Both the position numbers and the translations under genes were made by a program. Positions 35,218-44,215 of a stretch of 64,000 bases of DNA are shown piece by piece (the stretch's first letter is position 1; every line of letters begins with the position of its first letter). Where the stretch lies: positions 7,364,001 to 7,428,000 of the forward strand of contig NZ_CP088014.1 in the NCBI RefSeq assembly GCF_021044685.1. The letters are read 5' to 3'. Below the pieces are notes generated by a model. It was not told where the DNA came from. It did not search any database and saw only the letters and a list, made by a program, of their open reading frames with translations. Source of the stretch: Bradyrhizobium daqingense. GTDB lineage: Bacteria > Pseudomonadota > Alphaproteobacteria > Rhizobiales > Xanthobacteraceae.

Positions 35218-37132
35218 GCCTAGTCGGTCTCCAGTCGTGGCTTCTTCAGGAAGGAATTCGCGACGATCTCGATGCGATCATTCGACTCACCGTGCGCACC
35301 GAACTTGACAACCTAGTGCCCGAACCCGCCGCCCCCTCTGCCGTGGCGATCGATTGGCCAAGGCTGCTGCTCGCCGGCAGCATATTGGCGCGGTCCGATC
35401 AACGGATCGACCAGGAGGCCGCGCTCCGGATCGCAACTGCGGCGATCTCTCTGACGGACGATCAAGCACTCAAGGACGCGGGCGCTGTCCTGTTGGGCAA
35501 GCTCTCCAATTACCGGGCCATCACGCTAGCCAACGATCGCCACCTACTGACGGCCGGTCTCGACCGGACGGCTAGGTGTGGCGCTGCGCCTTGAATCCCA
35601 GCGGCGCGAGATGGACCGTTCCATCCTGGTGGAATCGAGCGGCGCTTGGCTGCAGGTGAACGATTTTCAGCAACGCTTCTGGCCAATGCGGGCGGAGGAA
35701 GTTGGCTCTCGGCGTCCGCCCCCACTGCCTCCGGGAAGACGTTTCTCGTCCTTCAGTGGTTGATCGACCAACTAAGCGCGGGTGACACCCGGGTCGCAGT
35801 CTACCTCGCCCCTACCCGCGTGTTAGTTTCGGAGATCGAGACCACTCTCCAAGGTCTTCTCGGCAAGACCAAGCGCATCGAGGTGTCGTCCCTTCCCCTC
35901 CGTGACAAGTACGAAGCGGCGCGCGCTGGAGGCGCGCAAGTAATTCTAGTCTCCACGCAGGAGCGGCTGCACCTTCTCGCCAACGTGCTCGGCGACGCGT
36001 TCTCAATTGACCTGCTTATCGTGGACGAGGCGCACAAAATCGAGGACAGCCAACGCGGCGTGATCTTGCAGGACGCCGTAGAGCGGGCTAGCCGTGCGAA
36101 CTCGAAGCTGAAGGTCGTATTCATCAGCCCCGCGACACAGAACCCGGAGGCATTGCTAACGGACGCGCCCGACGGTGTGCAGACTGTCGCCGTCGACAGC
36201 GACGCTCCCACCGTTCTCCAGAACCTGATCGTCGCGAACCAAACCCCACGCAAGCCGAAGCTCTGGAACCTGACCGTCCGACAGCAGGGTTCGACACTTC
36301 CAGTCGGAACGCTCCAGCTCGCAAGCACGCCAGCGGGACTTAGGAAGCGCCTCGCCTTCATCGCCGCAGCGGCGGGCCAGAGAGGCGGAACGCTCGTCTA
36401 CACGAACGGCGCCGGAGAGTCGGAGGATGTCGCCGATCTGGTTAGCCAGCTCCTGCCTCAGCCTGGCTCAATCGATCCGGAGCTTGCACAGCTCGCCGAC
36501 CTCGCCCGGAAGGGCGTACGCCCCAACTTCCGCCTTGCACCGCTCGTTGAACGCGGGGTCGCGTTCCACTTCGGCAATATGCCATCGACGCGGCATCGTG
36601 GCGCTTCGAGAGACTGGCCGCCGAAATGGACCCGAGCCGCATGAATGTGGTGAGCAGATAGGCGCCCGAGTCCTTGAGGTTGGCCGAGATGATCCGCGGG
36701 AACATCGAGTGGCACCGTACCACCGGTAGGACCTACAGCCTTCCGGTGCAGATCCGCAACACGATGGAGCTGGTCGAGCAAGTCGCGCGATTCAAGGCGC
36801 CGAAGTATCTGTCCGCCTACATGGATGTCCTGCACATGCATCTCCGCCAGATCAACCGTGAGGACCTGATTGATCACGGCTTGGACATCGGCACACAACT
36901 TGAGTTTGGTATTTCGTCGAGGACCCTCCTCTCACTCATGGAACTCGGTCTCTCCCGCATGAGCGCGGTTGCCTTGTACGAGAAGACCGATCTCAGTAAG
37001 GAGGAATGCGTGGCGTGGGTCACCGAACGCGAAGGTCAGCTCGAAGCCATGGATTTCCCGGTCATCATCGTCCGCGAGCTACGCGATCGGCTTCTGCCGC
37101 TCGACGACGTGGACAGCAATTCTACCGCTTGA
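35214..37132 (+). pseudogene. hamB: Hachiman helicase HamB, broken by frameshifts, deletion and a stop
   Basis: Coding segments in order: 35214 to about 35570 (frame 1) ends LANDRHLLTAGLDRTAR; about 35571-35690 in the next frame reads LGVALRLESQRREMDRSILV; the first frame resumes at about 35691 with WLSASAPTASGKTFLVLQWL (Walker A) and LLIVDEAHKIED (DEAH box) up to GVAFHFGNMP at 36578. Helicase motifs V and VI, expected next, are absent. A third frame then gives WRFERLAAEMDPSRMNVVSR, an in-frame TAG (36659), and a C-terminal region (WHRTTGRTYSLPVQIRNTME) to 37132. Two compensating shifts, a deletion of the second RecA lobe and a stop mean no working helicase. Start overlaps hamA. Confidence 0.75.
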
Positions 37133-37150
37133 TTGGAATGGAGGTTTCAC

Positions 37151-37447
37151 ATGCCCGCGAAGCCGATCGACCTCGGCCCACTGCACTTCGCCAAAAGAGG
37201 TGACGCCGTTGCTTATTTGAATGACATGCTTCACCGGTACGACGTGGGCGATCGGGTTGGCGCCAATGACACAGTGATTCTACGAGCGGCACTGGAGCAC
37301 CATCCCGATGCCGAGGCCAAGAAGGGATGCGGAATTACCCACTTTAACGTCCGAACTGCTGACTTCGGTACGAAATGCTTCTGGTTGAACCGTACTGACG
37401 GAACGACCGAAAAGTTTTCTCATAGGGCCTGTATCTACGGTACCTAG
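37151..37447 (+). CDS. DUF3223 (DCL-like) protein, probably truncated at the 3' end
   Basis: 98 residues. Matches the DUF3223 family: LGPLHFAKRGDAVAYLNDML, VILRAALEHHPDAEAKKGCG, THFNVRTADFGTKCFWLNRTDG. GGAGG seven bases before ATG 37151 supports the start. The family's role is unclear (the plant homologue DCL is needed for rRNA processing), and bacterial copies occur near mobile and defence genes. From 37425 the DNA reads as an IS5-type terminal repeat after a TA, so the last residues (about RACIYGT) probably come from an insertion and the original C-terminus is lost. Confidence 0.65.
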   Translation: MPAKPIDLGPLHFAKRGDAVAYLNDMLHRYDVGDRVGANDTVILRAALEHHPDAEAKKGCGITHFNVRTADFGTKCFWLNRTDGTTEKFSHRACIYGT

Positions 37448-37889
37448 CTAAGCAATTCGCCGAGCTCGGTTGCATAGCGGTGCGCAGTTCTCGGCCTGGT
37501 CGGGCAAGATTTTCGCAGGTTCAAATTGCGGAGGCGCAACCACCGATACCGACATTCGGTTCAAGTTGCGATCTGATGGCTTAAGACCACGGCGTCCCGA
37601 ACGCAGTGAGCATCTTCTAAGTTATTGATCTTTCTTGGTGTGGTGATCGTCCTCGTCCCGTTTTGTTCACGGTCGTTTCACCCAATTCGTTGCGATTTCA
37701 TTGCTGCCTTTCGCAACGAGAACGGCGCTCGCTGAAACATCGAGCGTGCGTGTGGCAACGCAACGAGTAGGTTGCCGGCCGCTATTTCGCAGAGGGTCGA
37801 CTTCCCGCGAGATCTCCAGGAGCGCCAGCAAGTACACTGATAGGGCGTTGCCGCTGCTCGACGGCATGAAGGCGCCCGAGAAAATTGTC
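37425..37889. other. Decayed DNA beginning with an IS5/IS427-like terminal repeat
   Basis: GGGCCTGTATCT at 37425 follows TA and matches 11 of 12 bases of the right terminus of the IS5 element at 58797-59630 (GGGCCTGTACCT). The rest of this roughly 450-bp stretch shows no gene; open frames here have no family resemblance. I see no second terminus of the lost element. Confidence 0.45.
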
Positions 37890-38145
37890 GAAACGCGCCG
37901 CGGGAGATACTCAAGCCAATTTCGCCTAAACCGGAGACACCGGCGCCAGATCCAGACGAAGACGATATTGAGGATGATCTCGACGAAATCGATGAGGCGT
38001 CGCGGCAGGATCCGAAGTTGCCGCACTTTATTCACAATTCACACGGGGATGCAGATCCGCGGCCGCTCAAGGCATGGCTAATCAAACGGCTGATGCCAGC
38101 GGTGGGGCATGGCTTGCTGTCGGGTCAGTGGGGCGCCGGCAAAAC
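37890..38145 (+). pseudogene. Fragment of a RecA-like/AAA ATPase
   Basis: One frame encodes an acidic linker (PDPDEDDIEDDLDEIDEASR) followed by DPRPLKAWLIKRLMPAVGHG and Walker A GQWGAGKT. The layout resembles the ATPase part of primase-helicase proteins of integrative elements (LMPAVGHGLLSGQWG block). It stops right after the P-loop where IS-derived sequence begins, and no start codon region is preserved. Confidence 0.5.
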
Positions 38146-38149
38146 ATGG

Positions 38150-38396
38150 TGCACCATCTTGGTGCACGGTGAGCGAAGCAGATCGGGTTGGCGGGACGTT
38201 GGCCCATGCGCCGTTCTTCGTGGCGAGCTCCTTAATCCAGTCGGCGTCGTAGCCACGTCAGAAAGCTGCATCGATCCGCGCTTCAGACAAGATAGTCGCT
38301 TTCTGGCAAGCCGATTCTCGTGAGCCTCGTCGGGCGTCAGCGCCAGCCGGACCGGCAGGCCGTTGGCATCCACGAGTGCATGAATCTCACTGCGAG
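38150..38396 (-). mobile_element. Fragment of an IS5-family transposase
   Basis: Minus-strand translation gives EIHALVDANGLPVRLALTPD and EAHENRLARKRLSCLKRGSM, then after a frame change GYDADWIKELATKNGAWANV, the catalytic-domain region of IS5 transposases. Both ends are missing and the frame is broken, so it is inactive. It separates an ATPase fragment from a methyltransferase fragment. Confidence 0.6.
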
Positions 38397-38537
38397 GAGG
38401 TGGAGGCGGCCGGCTTCGTACTGGACGCGGAAAGCACAATGCTCGCGAACAAGGACGATCCGCACTCGATGAAGGTGTTCGATCCCTCGATCAAGGGCGA
38501 GACCGATCGCTTCGCCTATCAGTTCGTGAAGCCATGA
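38397..38537 (+). pseudogene. C-terminal fragment of a COG4798-like methyltransferase
   Basis: 47 codons ending in TGA: EVEAAGFVLDAESTMLANKD and DRFAYQFVKP. This is the typical C-terminus of the predicted exported SAM-dependent methyltransferase family COG4798. The rest of the gene is absent; IS5-derived DNA abuts directly on the left. Confidence 0.55.
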
Positions 38538-38570
38538 CAGGTCCGGGATGTAGGATGGACGGAACTTCCT

Positions 38571-39767
38571 CTAATCGAGCGGCACATCAAGTTGGATTGT
38601 TGTGCCCTTTGGCTCGTTTGATGAGACCGCGATGCGTCCATTGAGTTGGGCAAGCAGGCTCTTGATCACCTTGAAGCCCAGGCTCGCTCGCGGCTGGTCC
38701 ATATCGAAATCCGCCGGCAGTCCCACGCCCTGATCCGCTACCACGACATGCAAATCGGCTCCGCGCCCCGCGCCCGCCACCTGGATTTCGCCGGACTTGT
38801 CGGAGTAGGCGTGCTTCGCCGCGTTCGTGACAAGCTCATTGATCAGGAGGCCAAGCGGAATTGCCTTGTCCGCCGGAATCATCAGGTGGTCGAACTTACA
38901 GTCAATCTTGTAGGCGAGCGTTTCTTGCAGCTTCCTGCAAAGCTCGCCCGCGAAGTCCGCAATATCGACAAACCCGATCCTGGTGCTGCGCCACAGGTGG
39001 TCGTGAACCTGGGCGATCGTCGTGATGCGGGAAGCGGCGTCCTTGAGCGCGTTTTGAACTTCCTCGGACTGTGCGCTGCGGGACTGGACGCGGAGCAGGC
39101 CTACCACCGACGCCAGGCTGTTCTTGACACGGTGGCTCATCTCTCGAGTCAACATGGCTTGGTGCTCGAGGGCTTTTTGGAGCTCGGCGTCGGCATGCTG
39201 CCGCTCAATGGCGATGCCGAGCAGGCCCGCAAAGCCGGCAAGGAAATCAGCATCCGCGAGATCGAACTGACCCGAGTCAGCGCTGTCGACTTCCAGAACA
39301 CCAAACGGTAGATGACCTTCGCCGCCCCGCGCGATGAGAACGTTGATGGCGCGCTTGATGCCGTGCTCCGACAGTAGTTTCGGCGTTCGAAAGCGGGTTT
39401 CTTCCTGCAGGTGGTTGGAAATGACGATTTGGCCGGTATGGAACGCGTAGCCGGCGGGAGACTCCAGATCGACGCCCAGGGATATCTGGCCGATCGTCTC
39501 CGGCGCCCATCCGACGCCTGCGCTCACCAGCAACCGTTTTTCCTCCGGCATGTACTCCAGGACCTTGGCAAAAGGTGTTTCGAGACCCTGGGCACAGAGC
39601 TGCGTCGCTCGTTGGAGTATCTGGCCGATGTCGCGGGTCTGCAGCGCGGTTCGGCCGAACTCGCCCAGCAAGGACTGTTGCCTCAACCGGTACGGAAGTT
39701 CCTGTCTGGTTGCCCCGGTCGATGCGACGGGAGACGTCACGGATTCTGTCCCCGTGAGGGTTGGCAT
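38571..39767 (-). CDS. GAF-domain sensor histidine kinase, HWE/HisKA_2 type
   Basis: About 398 residues: a GAF domain at about 35-195 (ATQLCAQGLETPFAKVLEYM ... FGVLEVDSADSGQFDLADAD) and a HisKA_2/HWE kinase core with His in LTREMSHRVKNSLASVVGLL and ATP-binding boxes GLLINELVTNAAKHAYSDKS, VVADQGVGLP and GFKVIKSLL. No membrane segment, so it is cytosolic. This kinase class is typical of alphaproteobacterial general stress and light/redox signalling. The ATG at 39767 is preferred over 39815. The divergent gene is a frameshifted receiver, its likely former partner. Confidence 0.88.
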   Translation of the reverse strand: MPTLTGTESVTSPVASTGATRQELPYRLRQQSLLGEFGRTALQTRDIGQILQRATQLCAQGLETPFAKVLEYMPEEKRLLVSAGVGWAPETIGQISLGVDLESPAGYAFHTGQIVISNHLQEETRFRTPKLLSEHGIKRAINVLIARGGEGHLPFGVLEVDSADSGQFDLADADFLAGFAGLLGIAIERQHADAELQKALEHQAMLTREMSHRVKNSLASVVGLLRVQSRSAQSEEVQNALKDAASRITTIAQVHDHLWRSTRIGFVDIADFAGELCRKLQETLAYKIDCKFDHLMIPADKAIPLGLLINELVTNAAKHAYSDKSGEIQVAGAGRGADLHVVVADQGVGLPADFDMDQPRASLGFKVIKSLLAQLNGRIAVSSNEPKGTTIQLDVPLD

Positions 39768-39898
39768 GAACTCGTCCCTTCGAACCCTGGCTGGCCCGCC
39801 TTCGGCTTGTAGCATGATAAGTTACGCGCCTAACCTCTTTCCTAGCGTCTAGTGCTTGGCGCGGCCTTGCTGGAAAATACCCTAGTAGGATCTCAATT

Positions 39899-40370
39899 AT
39901 GGAACTTACTGTTCCACCACGTCTTACCCTGCCGCGCGACTGCGACGAGGCAGCCAGGGGGAGATTGGCTTTGACCGATGCGGTTAAGATTCTGGTCGTC
40001 GAGGACGACCAGCTTATTCGGGCTATGGTCGAAGAAGCTCTTTCAGACGGCGGCTTTGCGTCCACCCTGACGGCGTCTGGCGAGGAAGCCATTACTCTTT
40101 TGCAGGCAGGACGACGAATCCAAATTCCGGGCGGTCGTGACCGACATCAACCTGCTGGGAAAGCTCGATGGATGGAAGGTCGGTCGCTCTGCCCGGGAGA
40201 TCGATCCGACGATGCCCATCATCTACATGACCGGCACTCACGGGGAGGAATGGGCGTCCGAGGGCGTCCCAAACAGCCTACTGCTTGCAAAGCCCTTTGC
40301 CCCTGCTCAGATCGTAACCGCGATATCGCAGCTTCTTAACGCGGCCCCGCCGATCCCGCCCGCAGACTAG
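39899..40370 (+). pseudogene. Response regulator receiver domain, frameshifted
   Basis: The first frame encodes a receiver start (VKILVVEDDQLIRAMVEEAL, GFASTLTASGEEAITLLQAG). After about 40110 the next frame continues it: DDESKFRAVVTDINLLGKLD, PTMPIIYMTGTHGEEW and LLLAKPFAPAQIVTAISQLL, ending at 40370. The Asp of VVTDIN and Lys of LAKPF are intact, so a single-base insertion near 40109-40111 is the only visible defect. Without the shift it would be a single-domain receiver of about 150 residues. Sequencing error is an alternative explanation. Confidence 0.75.
39900..39916. promoter_or_regulatory. Short perfect palindrome at the receiver gene start
   Basis: TGGAAC (39900-39905), five bases, GTTCCA (39911-39916). 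It overlaps the ATG at 39899 and lies 133 bp before the divergent kinase start. Could be an operator or chance. Confidence 0.3.
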
Positions 40371-40797
40371 CGAGCCGGTCTCATGGGCGAGAAAGCTGAA
40401 GAACCAATCAAGCCTCGCTGGGCTAGTTCGACTAGGCTATCGAGGCCGAGCGGGCCGCATTGGAGGGCGCTCGTAAGCAACGCCCGTTGGGAGAAGCAGA
40501 AGCACAAGCTGAACTTCGCCGCGCGCCGGGCCCCAAAAAACATAGTTCACGCCGCCGCCGTTGCGCATCGCCATCAATGGCGCGGCGCAGGCCAACGTGC
40601 ACCAGATCGAGTCCAAGGCGGCCTGAGCGAACGCGTATAACGGCCCGGCGTTTCAGGCACTACCCCCACTCGTCATCGAATGGGGGACGCCCGGCGGAAG
40701 GCCGCAGCGCCGCTTTTCTACGGCGCGCGCACAAACCACCTGAAGGGACGGCTCGAAATCCGTCTACCCGGCAGGTGCACGCTGCCGCTGAGCGGCA
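40371..40797. other. Gap with a faint coding remnant
   Basis: About 430 bases. One frame near 40430-40530 reads AIEAERAALEGARKQRPLGE followed by AEAQAELRR, a charged helical stretch resembling small Ala/Glu/Arg-rich rhizobial proteins, but it has no start and soon ends. Nothing else supported. Confidence 0.3.
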
Positions 40798-42480
40798 TTA
40801 GAAGCCATCCCTTCCATTCGGCAGGAGGTGCGCGATCTCCGTCGCAAGTTGAGCTTGCGTGTAAGGTTTCGCGAGACGTGCGACGTCTACCACTTCGCTT
40901 CCTTCCAGTTCAGCGAACCCCGTCGCAAGCAAGATCGGAAGTCGAGGATATTGGCGGCGCACTTCTCGGGCCAATTCGATTCCTGTCATTCCTGGCATCG
41001 CGTGGTCGGTTATTAAAAGATCAGCAGCTAAGCCACTTTCAAGAAGCCGCAACGCCTCAATGGCGGAATGCGCTTCAATCACCTGATGTCCCAGGTCTTC
41101 CAGCAGATCGACAGTACTGCCGGCGATCAGAAGATCGTCGTCTACAAAAAGAATCTTCGCTGGCGCCGAGGCTTGGGTAACGATGTTCGGCGCGCGTCCG
41201 GAAGGCGGCGACGTTTCACTGGCAACGGGAAGCCAAAGTCTGGCGGTTGTCCCGCTTGAGGGGGTGCTTTCGAGCCGCAGGGCACCTCCGGATTGTTGCG
41301 CCAGGCCGAACACCATGGACAAACCCAAACCCGTGCCCTTGCCGACTCCCTTCGTTGAGAAGAAAGGTTCTACGGCCCGGGCCAGCGTTTGTGCGTCCAT
41401 TCCTTCTCCAGTATCTCGCACCGAGAGCACCACGTATCGGCCTGGTTGGACACCAAGCTGATCGTCGATGTCGACAATTTGCTCGGACAGCCCGATCGTG
41501 AGGACGCCGCCAGTAATCATAGCGTCCCGGGCATTCACGGCGAGATTGAGCAGAGCCATTTCGAGCTGGTTCGGGTCGACGTCGACGACCGGCATATTGT
41601 CTTCGGCGTGAAGCTCGATCCGAACCATCGGACCCACCGAACGATCTATGAGGCCTATCATGTCTTCCACAAGACTTCGGACGTCTGTAGCTTGCGCCTT
41701 CAGTTCCTGCTTGCGCGCAAAAGCGAGTAGCCTTTGTGTTAGAGTGGCGCCACGGCGGGCGCCCTCCATGGCGCCATCCAGGAGCCTGTGAAGTCGAGCA
41801 TCTTCACCTAGTTTTTTCGAAAGCAGGTCGAGGTTGCCGATGACAGCCATAAGCAGGTTATTGAAATCGTGCGCGACCCCGCCGACAAGTTGGCCCAACG
41901 CCTCGATTTTCTGTGCCTGCAGCAACGCTGCCTGGGCCCGCTCGCGACCCGCAATTTCTTCCCGGAGTTGACTGTTCGCCCGCTCAAGGTCAGCCGTTCT
42001 CTCCGCAACCAAACGCTCCAGTTCGGCAGAGGCGCCGCGCTGCGCCTCAAGGTACGCACGAGTTTGATACTGTCGTCTTCGAGCGCGCTCTGCGGAAAGT
42101 ACCGTGGCCTGAAGCGTGATGGCCTGCAAGGGGCGCTCGAGAAAGCCCACGTTACGCAGGCGAATGACCAACTCCCGCCTGAACGCGGCAAACTTGCCAC
42201 CTTCATTGCGGTTGGTCAGTACGACAAAGGGTTGATCGGACCACGGTGGCTGACGGCCCACCCAGTCCTCCAGAACGCGGGCATTATTGCCGTAGAGCGC
42301 CTCCTCCGCCACAACCACGACTTCGATGACCCACTCGAGATTCTCTATCACTTCCTGAAGCGTGTTGCAGACCACGGGACGTAAGCCTGCCCTTTCGATC
42401 AACTTGGCAACAGTTGCCGCGTCCCGTCCAATGGGCATCAGGACCAAAACCACGCCTTTTGGCGTTTCAGGCCGGACCAT
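40798..42480 (-). CDS. Hybrid sensor histidine kinase with C-terminal receiver
   Basis: 560 residues. N-terminal about 125 residues resemble a receiver fold without a clear phosphorylatable Asp (GVVLVLMPIGRDAATVAKLI). A coiled-coil linker follows, then HisKA with His in LGQLVGGVAHDFNNLLMAVI, HATPase boxes NLAVNARDAM, DTGEGMD and GKGTGLGLSMVFGLAQQSGG, and a receiver with Asp in DLLITDHAMPGMTG. No membrane segment. It lies 37 bp downstream of the KaiC-like gene in the same direction; the two are probably co-transcribed, so the kinase may be tuned by the ATPase. Confidence 0.9.
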   Translation of the reverse strand: MVRPETPKGVVLVLMPIGRDAATVAKLIERAGLRPVVCNTLQEVIENLEWVIEVVVVAEEALYGNNARVLEDWVGRQPPWSDQPFVVLTNRNEGGKFAAFRRELVIRLRNVGFLERPLQAITLQATVLSAERARRRQYQTRAYLEAQRGASAELERLVAERTADLERANSQLREEIAGRERAQAALLQAQKIEALGQLVGGVAHDFNNLLMAVIGNLDLLSKKLGEDARLHRLLDGAMEGARRGATLTQRLLAFARKQELKAQATDVRSLVEDMIGLIDRSVGPMVRIELHAEDNMPVVDVDPNQLEMALLNLAVNARDAMITGGVLTIGLSEQIVDIDDQLGVQPGRYVVLSVRDTGEGMDAQTLARAVEPFFSTKGVGKGTGLGLSMVFGLAQQSGGALRLESTPSSGTTARLWLPVASETSPPSGRAPNIVTQASAPAKILFVDDDLLIAGSTVDLLEDLGHQVIEAHSAIEALRLLESGLAADLLITDHAMPGMTGIELAREVRRQYPRLPILLATGFAELEGSEVVDVARLAKPYTQAQLATEIAHLLPNGRDGF

Positions 42481-42517
42481 CGGTGTCCCGAGGCATCAAA
42501 GGTGCCTCCTCCCCCTT

Positions 42518-43987
42518 CTACACCGGCGTACCGCCGAAAATGCCACTGAAACCCTTTAGCGGGGGTCCGACGGTGATGCCTTGGTGGCTCAGTTTGAATT
42601 CTCGGATCGTATGTTCGTGATTGCCGCTTCGCTTTTTCACGACGGACAGTGCGCGCCGCACGCTGCCATCAAACTCGAAATAACGCAGCATCAGCACGCC
42701 ATCGGCGAGATAACTAATGTCCAGCGGCGTATCCATCGGTCCGACGAGGCCATGCTGAGCCAGCACGAGGATGGTCAGGGCGCCGCGATGACTGAGATAG
42801 CTCAGCAGCTCGTGCATCTGAAGAATCAAAAAGCGCTCATCCGGCATCGCATTGAGATAGCCATTGAGGCTGTCGATTATCACTACCCGCGCGTCAGCAC
42901 GTTCTACGCTGCTCCGCACCGCGTCGGCAAACTCGCCTGGCGCCATTTCAGCAGGGTCGATTTGCTGAAAATCGATCAAGCCTTTATCGAGCCCGTCTTG
43001 AAGTGGAAGTCCCAACGTCTTCGCTCGCGCACTCACAGTGCCGCGTCCTTCGTCGAAGGCAAAAATCACGGAGCGTTCGTTTCGGGCTGCGGCTGCGATC
43101 GCATAGGTAAGCGCCAGCGATGATTTTCCAACGCCCGCTGCACCGATGAGGAGCACATTCGTTCCGCGCTCAAGGCCACCGCCCAGAAGAGTGTCCAGTT
43201 CCGGATTGCCGCTCAAGACGACGTCGCTGTCGAATTCCTTATGATGTTCTGCTGCGACAAGTCGGGGGTAAACCATGAGACCACCATGCCGGATGGTGAA
43301 GTCGTGAAATCCCCCCTTGAATTCGATACCACGCATCTTCACGACACGAAGGCGTCGCCGCTGCGCGCCGTAATCGATTGCCAACTGTTCAAGAAGCACA
43401 ACGCCATGGGCGATCGAATGCAATTGCAGATCGTTCTGCTGTGATGAAAGGTCATCAAGCAAAACCACAGTGGACTTGCGACCTGAAAAGAAGTGTTTCA
43501 ACGCGAGGATCTGACGGCGGTATCTAAGGGGGCTTTGTGCCAGCAGGCGAAGCTCCGACAGGCTATCGAGTACAATTCGCGCCGGCGCCAGTGCCTCGAC
43601 CCGGTCAAAGATCATCTGCGTGGTTTCGCTAAGCTCCATCTCGGCCGGATGCAGCACCGTGAGTTCCTGGCTCGGATCCAGCGTGGTCTCAGGCGGGATC
43701 AATTCAAAGATTGTAATGCCGTTGAGCGACCACCCATGACGCTTTGCGACCAGACGCAATTCTTGCTCAGTCTCCGATAGCGTGATGTAGAGGGTCGGTT
43801 CGCCGACGCGAACTCCTTCCAGCAAAAATTCCAGAGCGAGGGTTGTCTTGCCTGAACCGGGTTGGCCTTCAAACAGATACATTCTCTCGGGATCAAAGCC
43901 GCCTCCGAGAATGTCATCTAGACCAAAATTTCCGGTGGAAATCCTCGGGAGCTCACAGCCGTCGAGCAACCGCTTTTCCTCATCCAT
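42518..43987 (-). CDS. KaiC-like two-domain ATPase
   Basis: 489 residues made of two RecA/KaiC domains. Domain 1: TGNFGLDDILGGGFDPERMY, Walker A GQPGSGKTT, Walker B region ARIVLDSLSELR. Domain 2: SGNPELDTLLGGGLERGTNV, Walker A GAAGVGKSS, Walker B RVVIIDSLNGYL. Overall length and order match the KaiC family found outside cyanobacteria, where such proteins act in stress adaptation rather than circadian timing. There is no KaiB or KaiA here. Both P-loops are intact. A likely EcfG-type promoter lies 45 bp upstream, and a hybrid kinase follows. Confidence 0.88.
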   Translation of the reverse strand: MDEEKRLLDGCELPRISTGNFGLDDILGGGFDPERMYLFEGQPGSGKTTLALEFLLEGVRVGEPTLYITLSETEQELRLVAKRHGWSLNGITIFELIPPETTLDPSQELTVLHPAEMELSETTQMIFDRVEALAPARIVLDSLSELRLLAQSPLRYRRQILALKHFFSGRKSTVVLLDDLSSQQNDLQLHSIAHGVVLLEQLAIDYGAQRRRLRVVKMRGIEFKGGFHDFTIRHGGLMVYPRLVAAEHHKEFDSDVVLSGNPELDTLLGGGLERGTNVLLIGAAGVGKSSLALTYAIAAAARNERSVIFAFDEGRGTVSARAKTLGLPLQDGLDKGLIDFQQIDPAEMAPGEFADAVRSSVERADARVVIIDSLNGYLNAMPDERFLILQMHELLSYLSHRGALTILVLAQHGLVGPMDTPLDISYLADGVLMLRYFEFDGSVRRALSVVKKRSGNHEHTIREFKLSHQGITVGPPLKGFSGIFGGTPV

Positions 43988-44032
43988 ATCAACCCCCGTT
44001 TCGCCGCAGGCGGAGCCGCCTTTGATTTATGG

Positions 44033-44058
44033 AAACTTCTGCTCCCGGGCAGGGTTCC
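44033..44058 (-). promoter_or_regulatory. EcfG-like promoter for the KaiC/hybrid-kinase operon
   Basis: Minus strand: GGAAC (44058-44054), 17 bases, GTTT (44036-44033); with N16 the -10 reads AGTT. One mismatch from GGAAC-N16/17-CGTT. Predicted start about 40 bp before the KaiC ATG. Confidence 0.4.
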
Positions 44059-44163
44059 CCGGCCAAGCCGGAGCCTCGACGGCGATACTCACCACTTGCG
44101 ATCCTGTGGTCTTAAGCATTGCTCGGCCGGCCACGGCGACAGGGGCACAATGCCACGGTGTAC

Positions 44164-44189
44164 GGAACAATCCCGCATCCAAATACGTT
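44164..44189 (+). promoter_or_regulatory. EcfG-type promoter for the PAS hybrid kinase
   Basis: GGAAC (44164-44168), exactly 17 bases, CGTT (44186-44189): a perfect match to the general-stress sigma (EcfG) consensus of Bradyrhizobium and relatives. It lies 26 bp ahead of the TTG at 44216, which argues against the TTG at 44198 as start. Confidence 0.6.
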
Positions 44190-44215
44190 GAACCTGTTTG
44201 GGAGCGCTCCACCCG

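Noticed and set aside
42518-43987. Circadian clock operon
   Set aside because: Only a KaiC-like ATPase is present; no KaiB or KaiA, so a clock is not supported.
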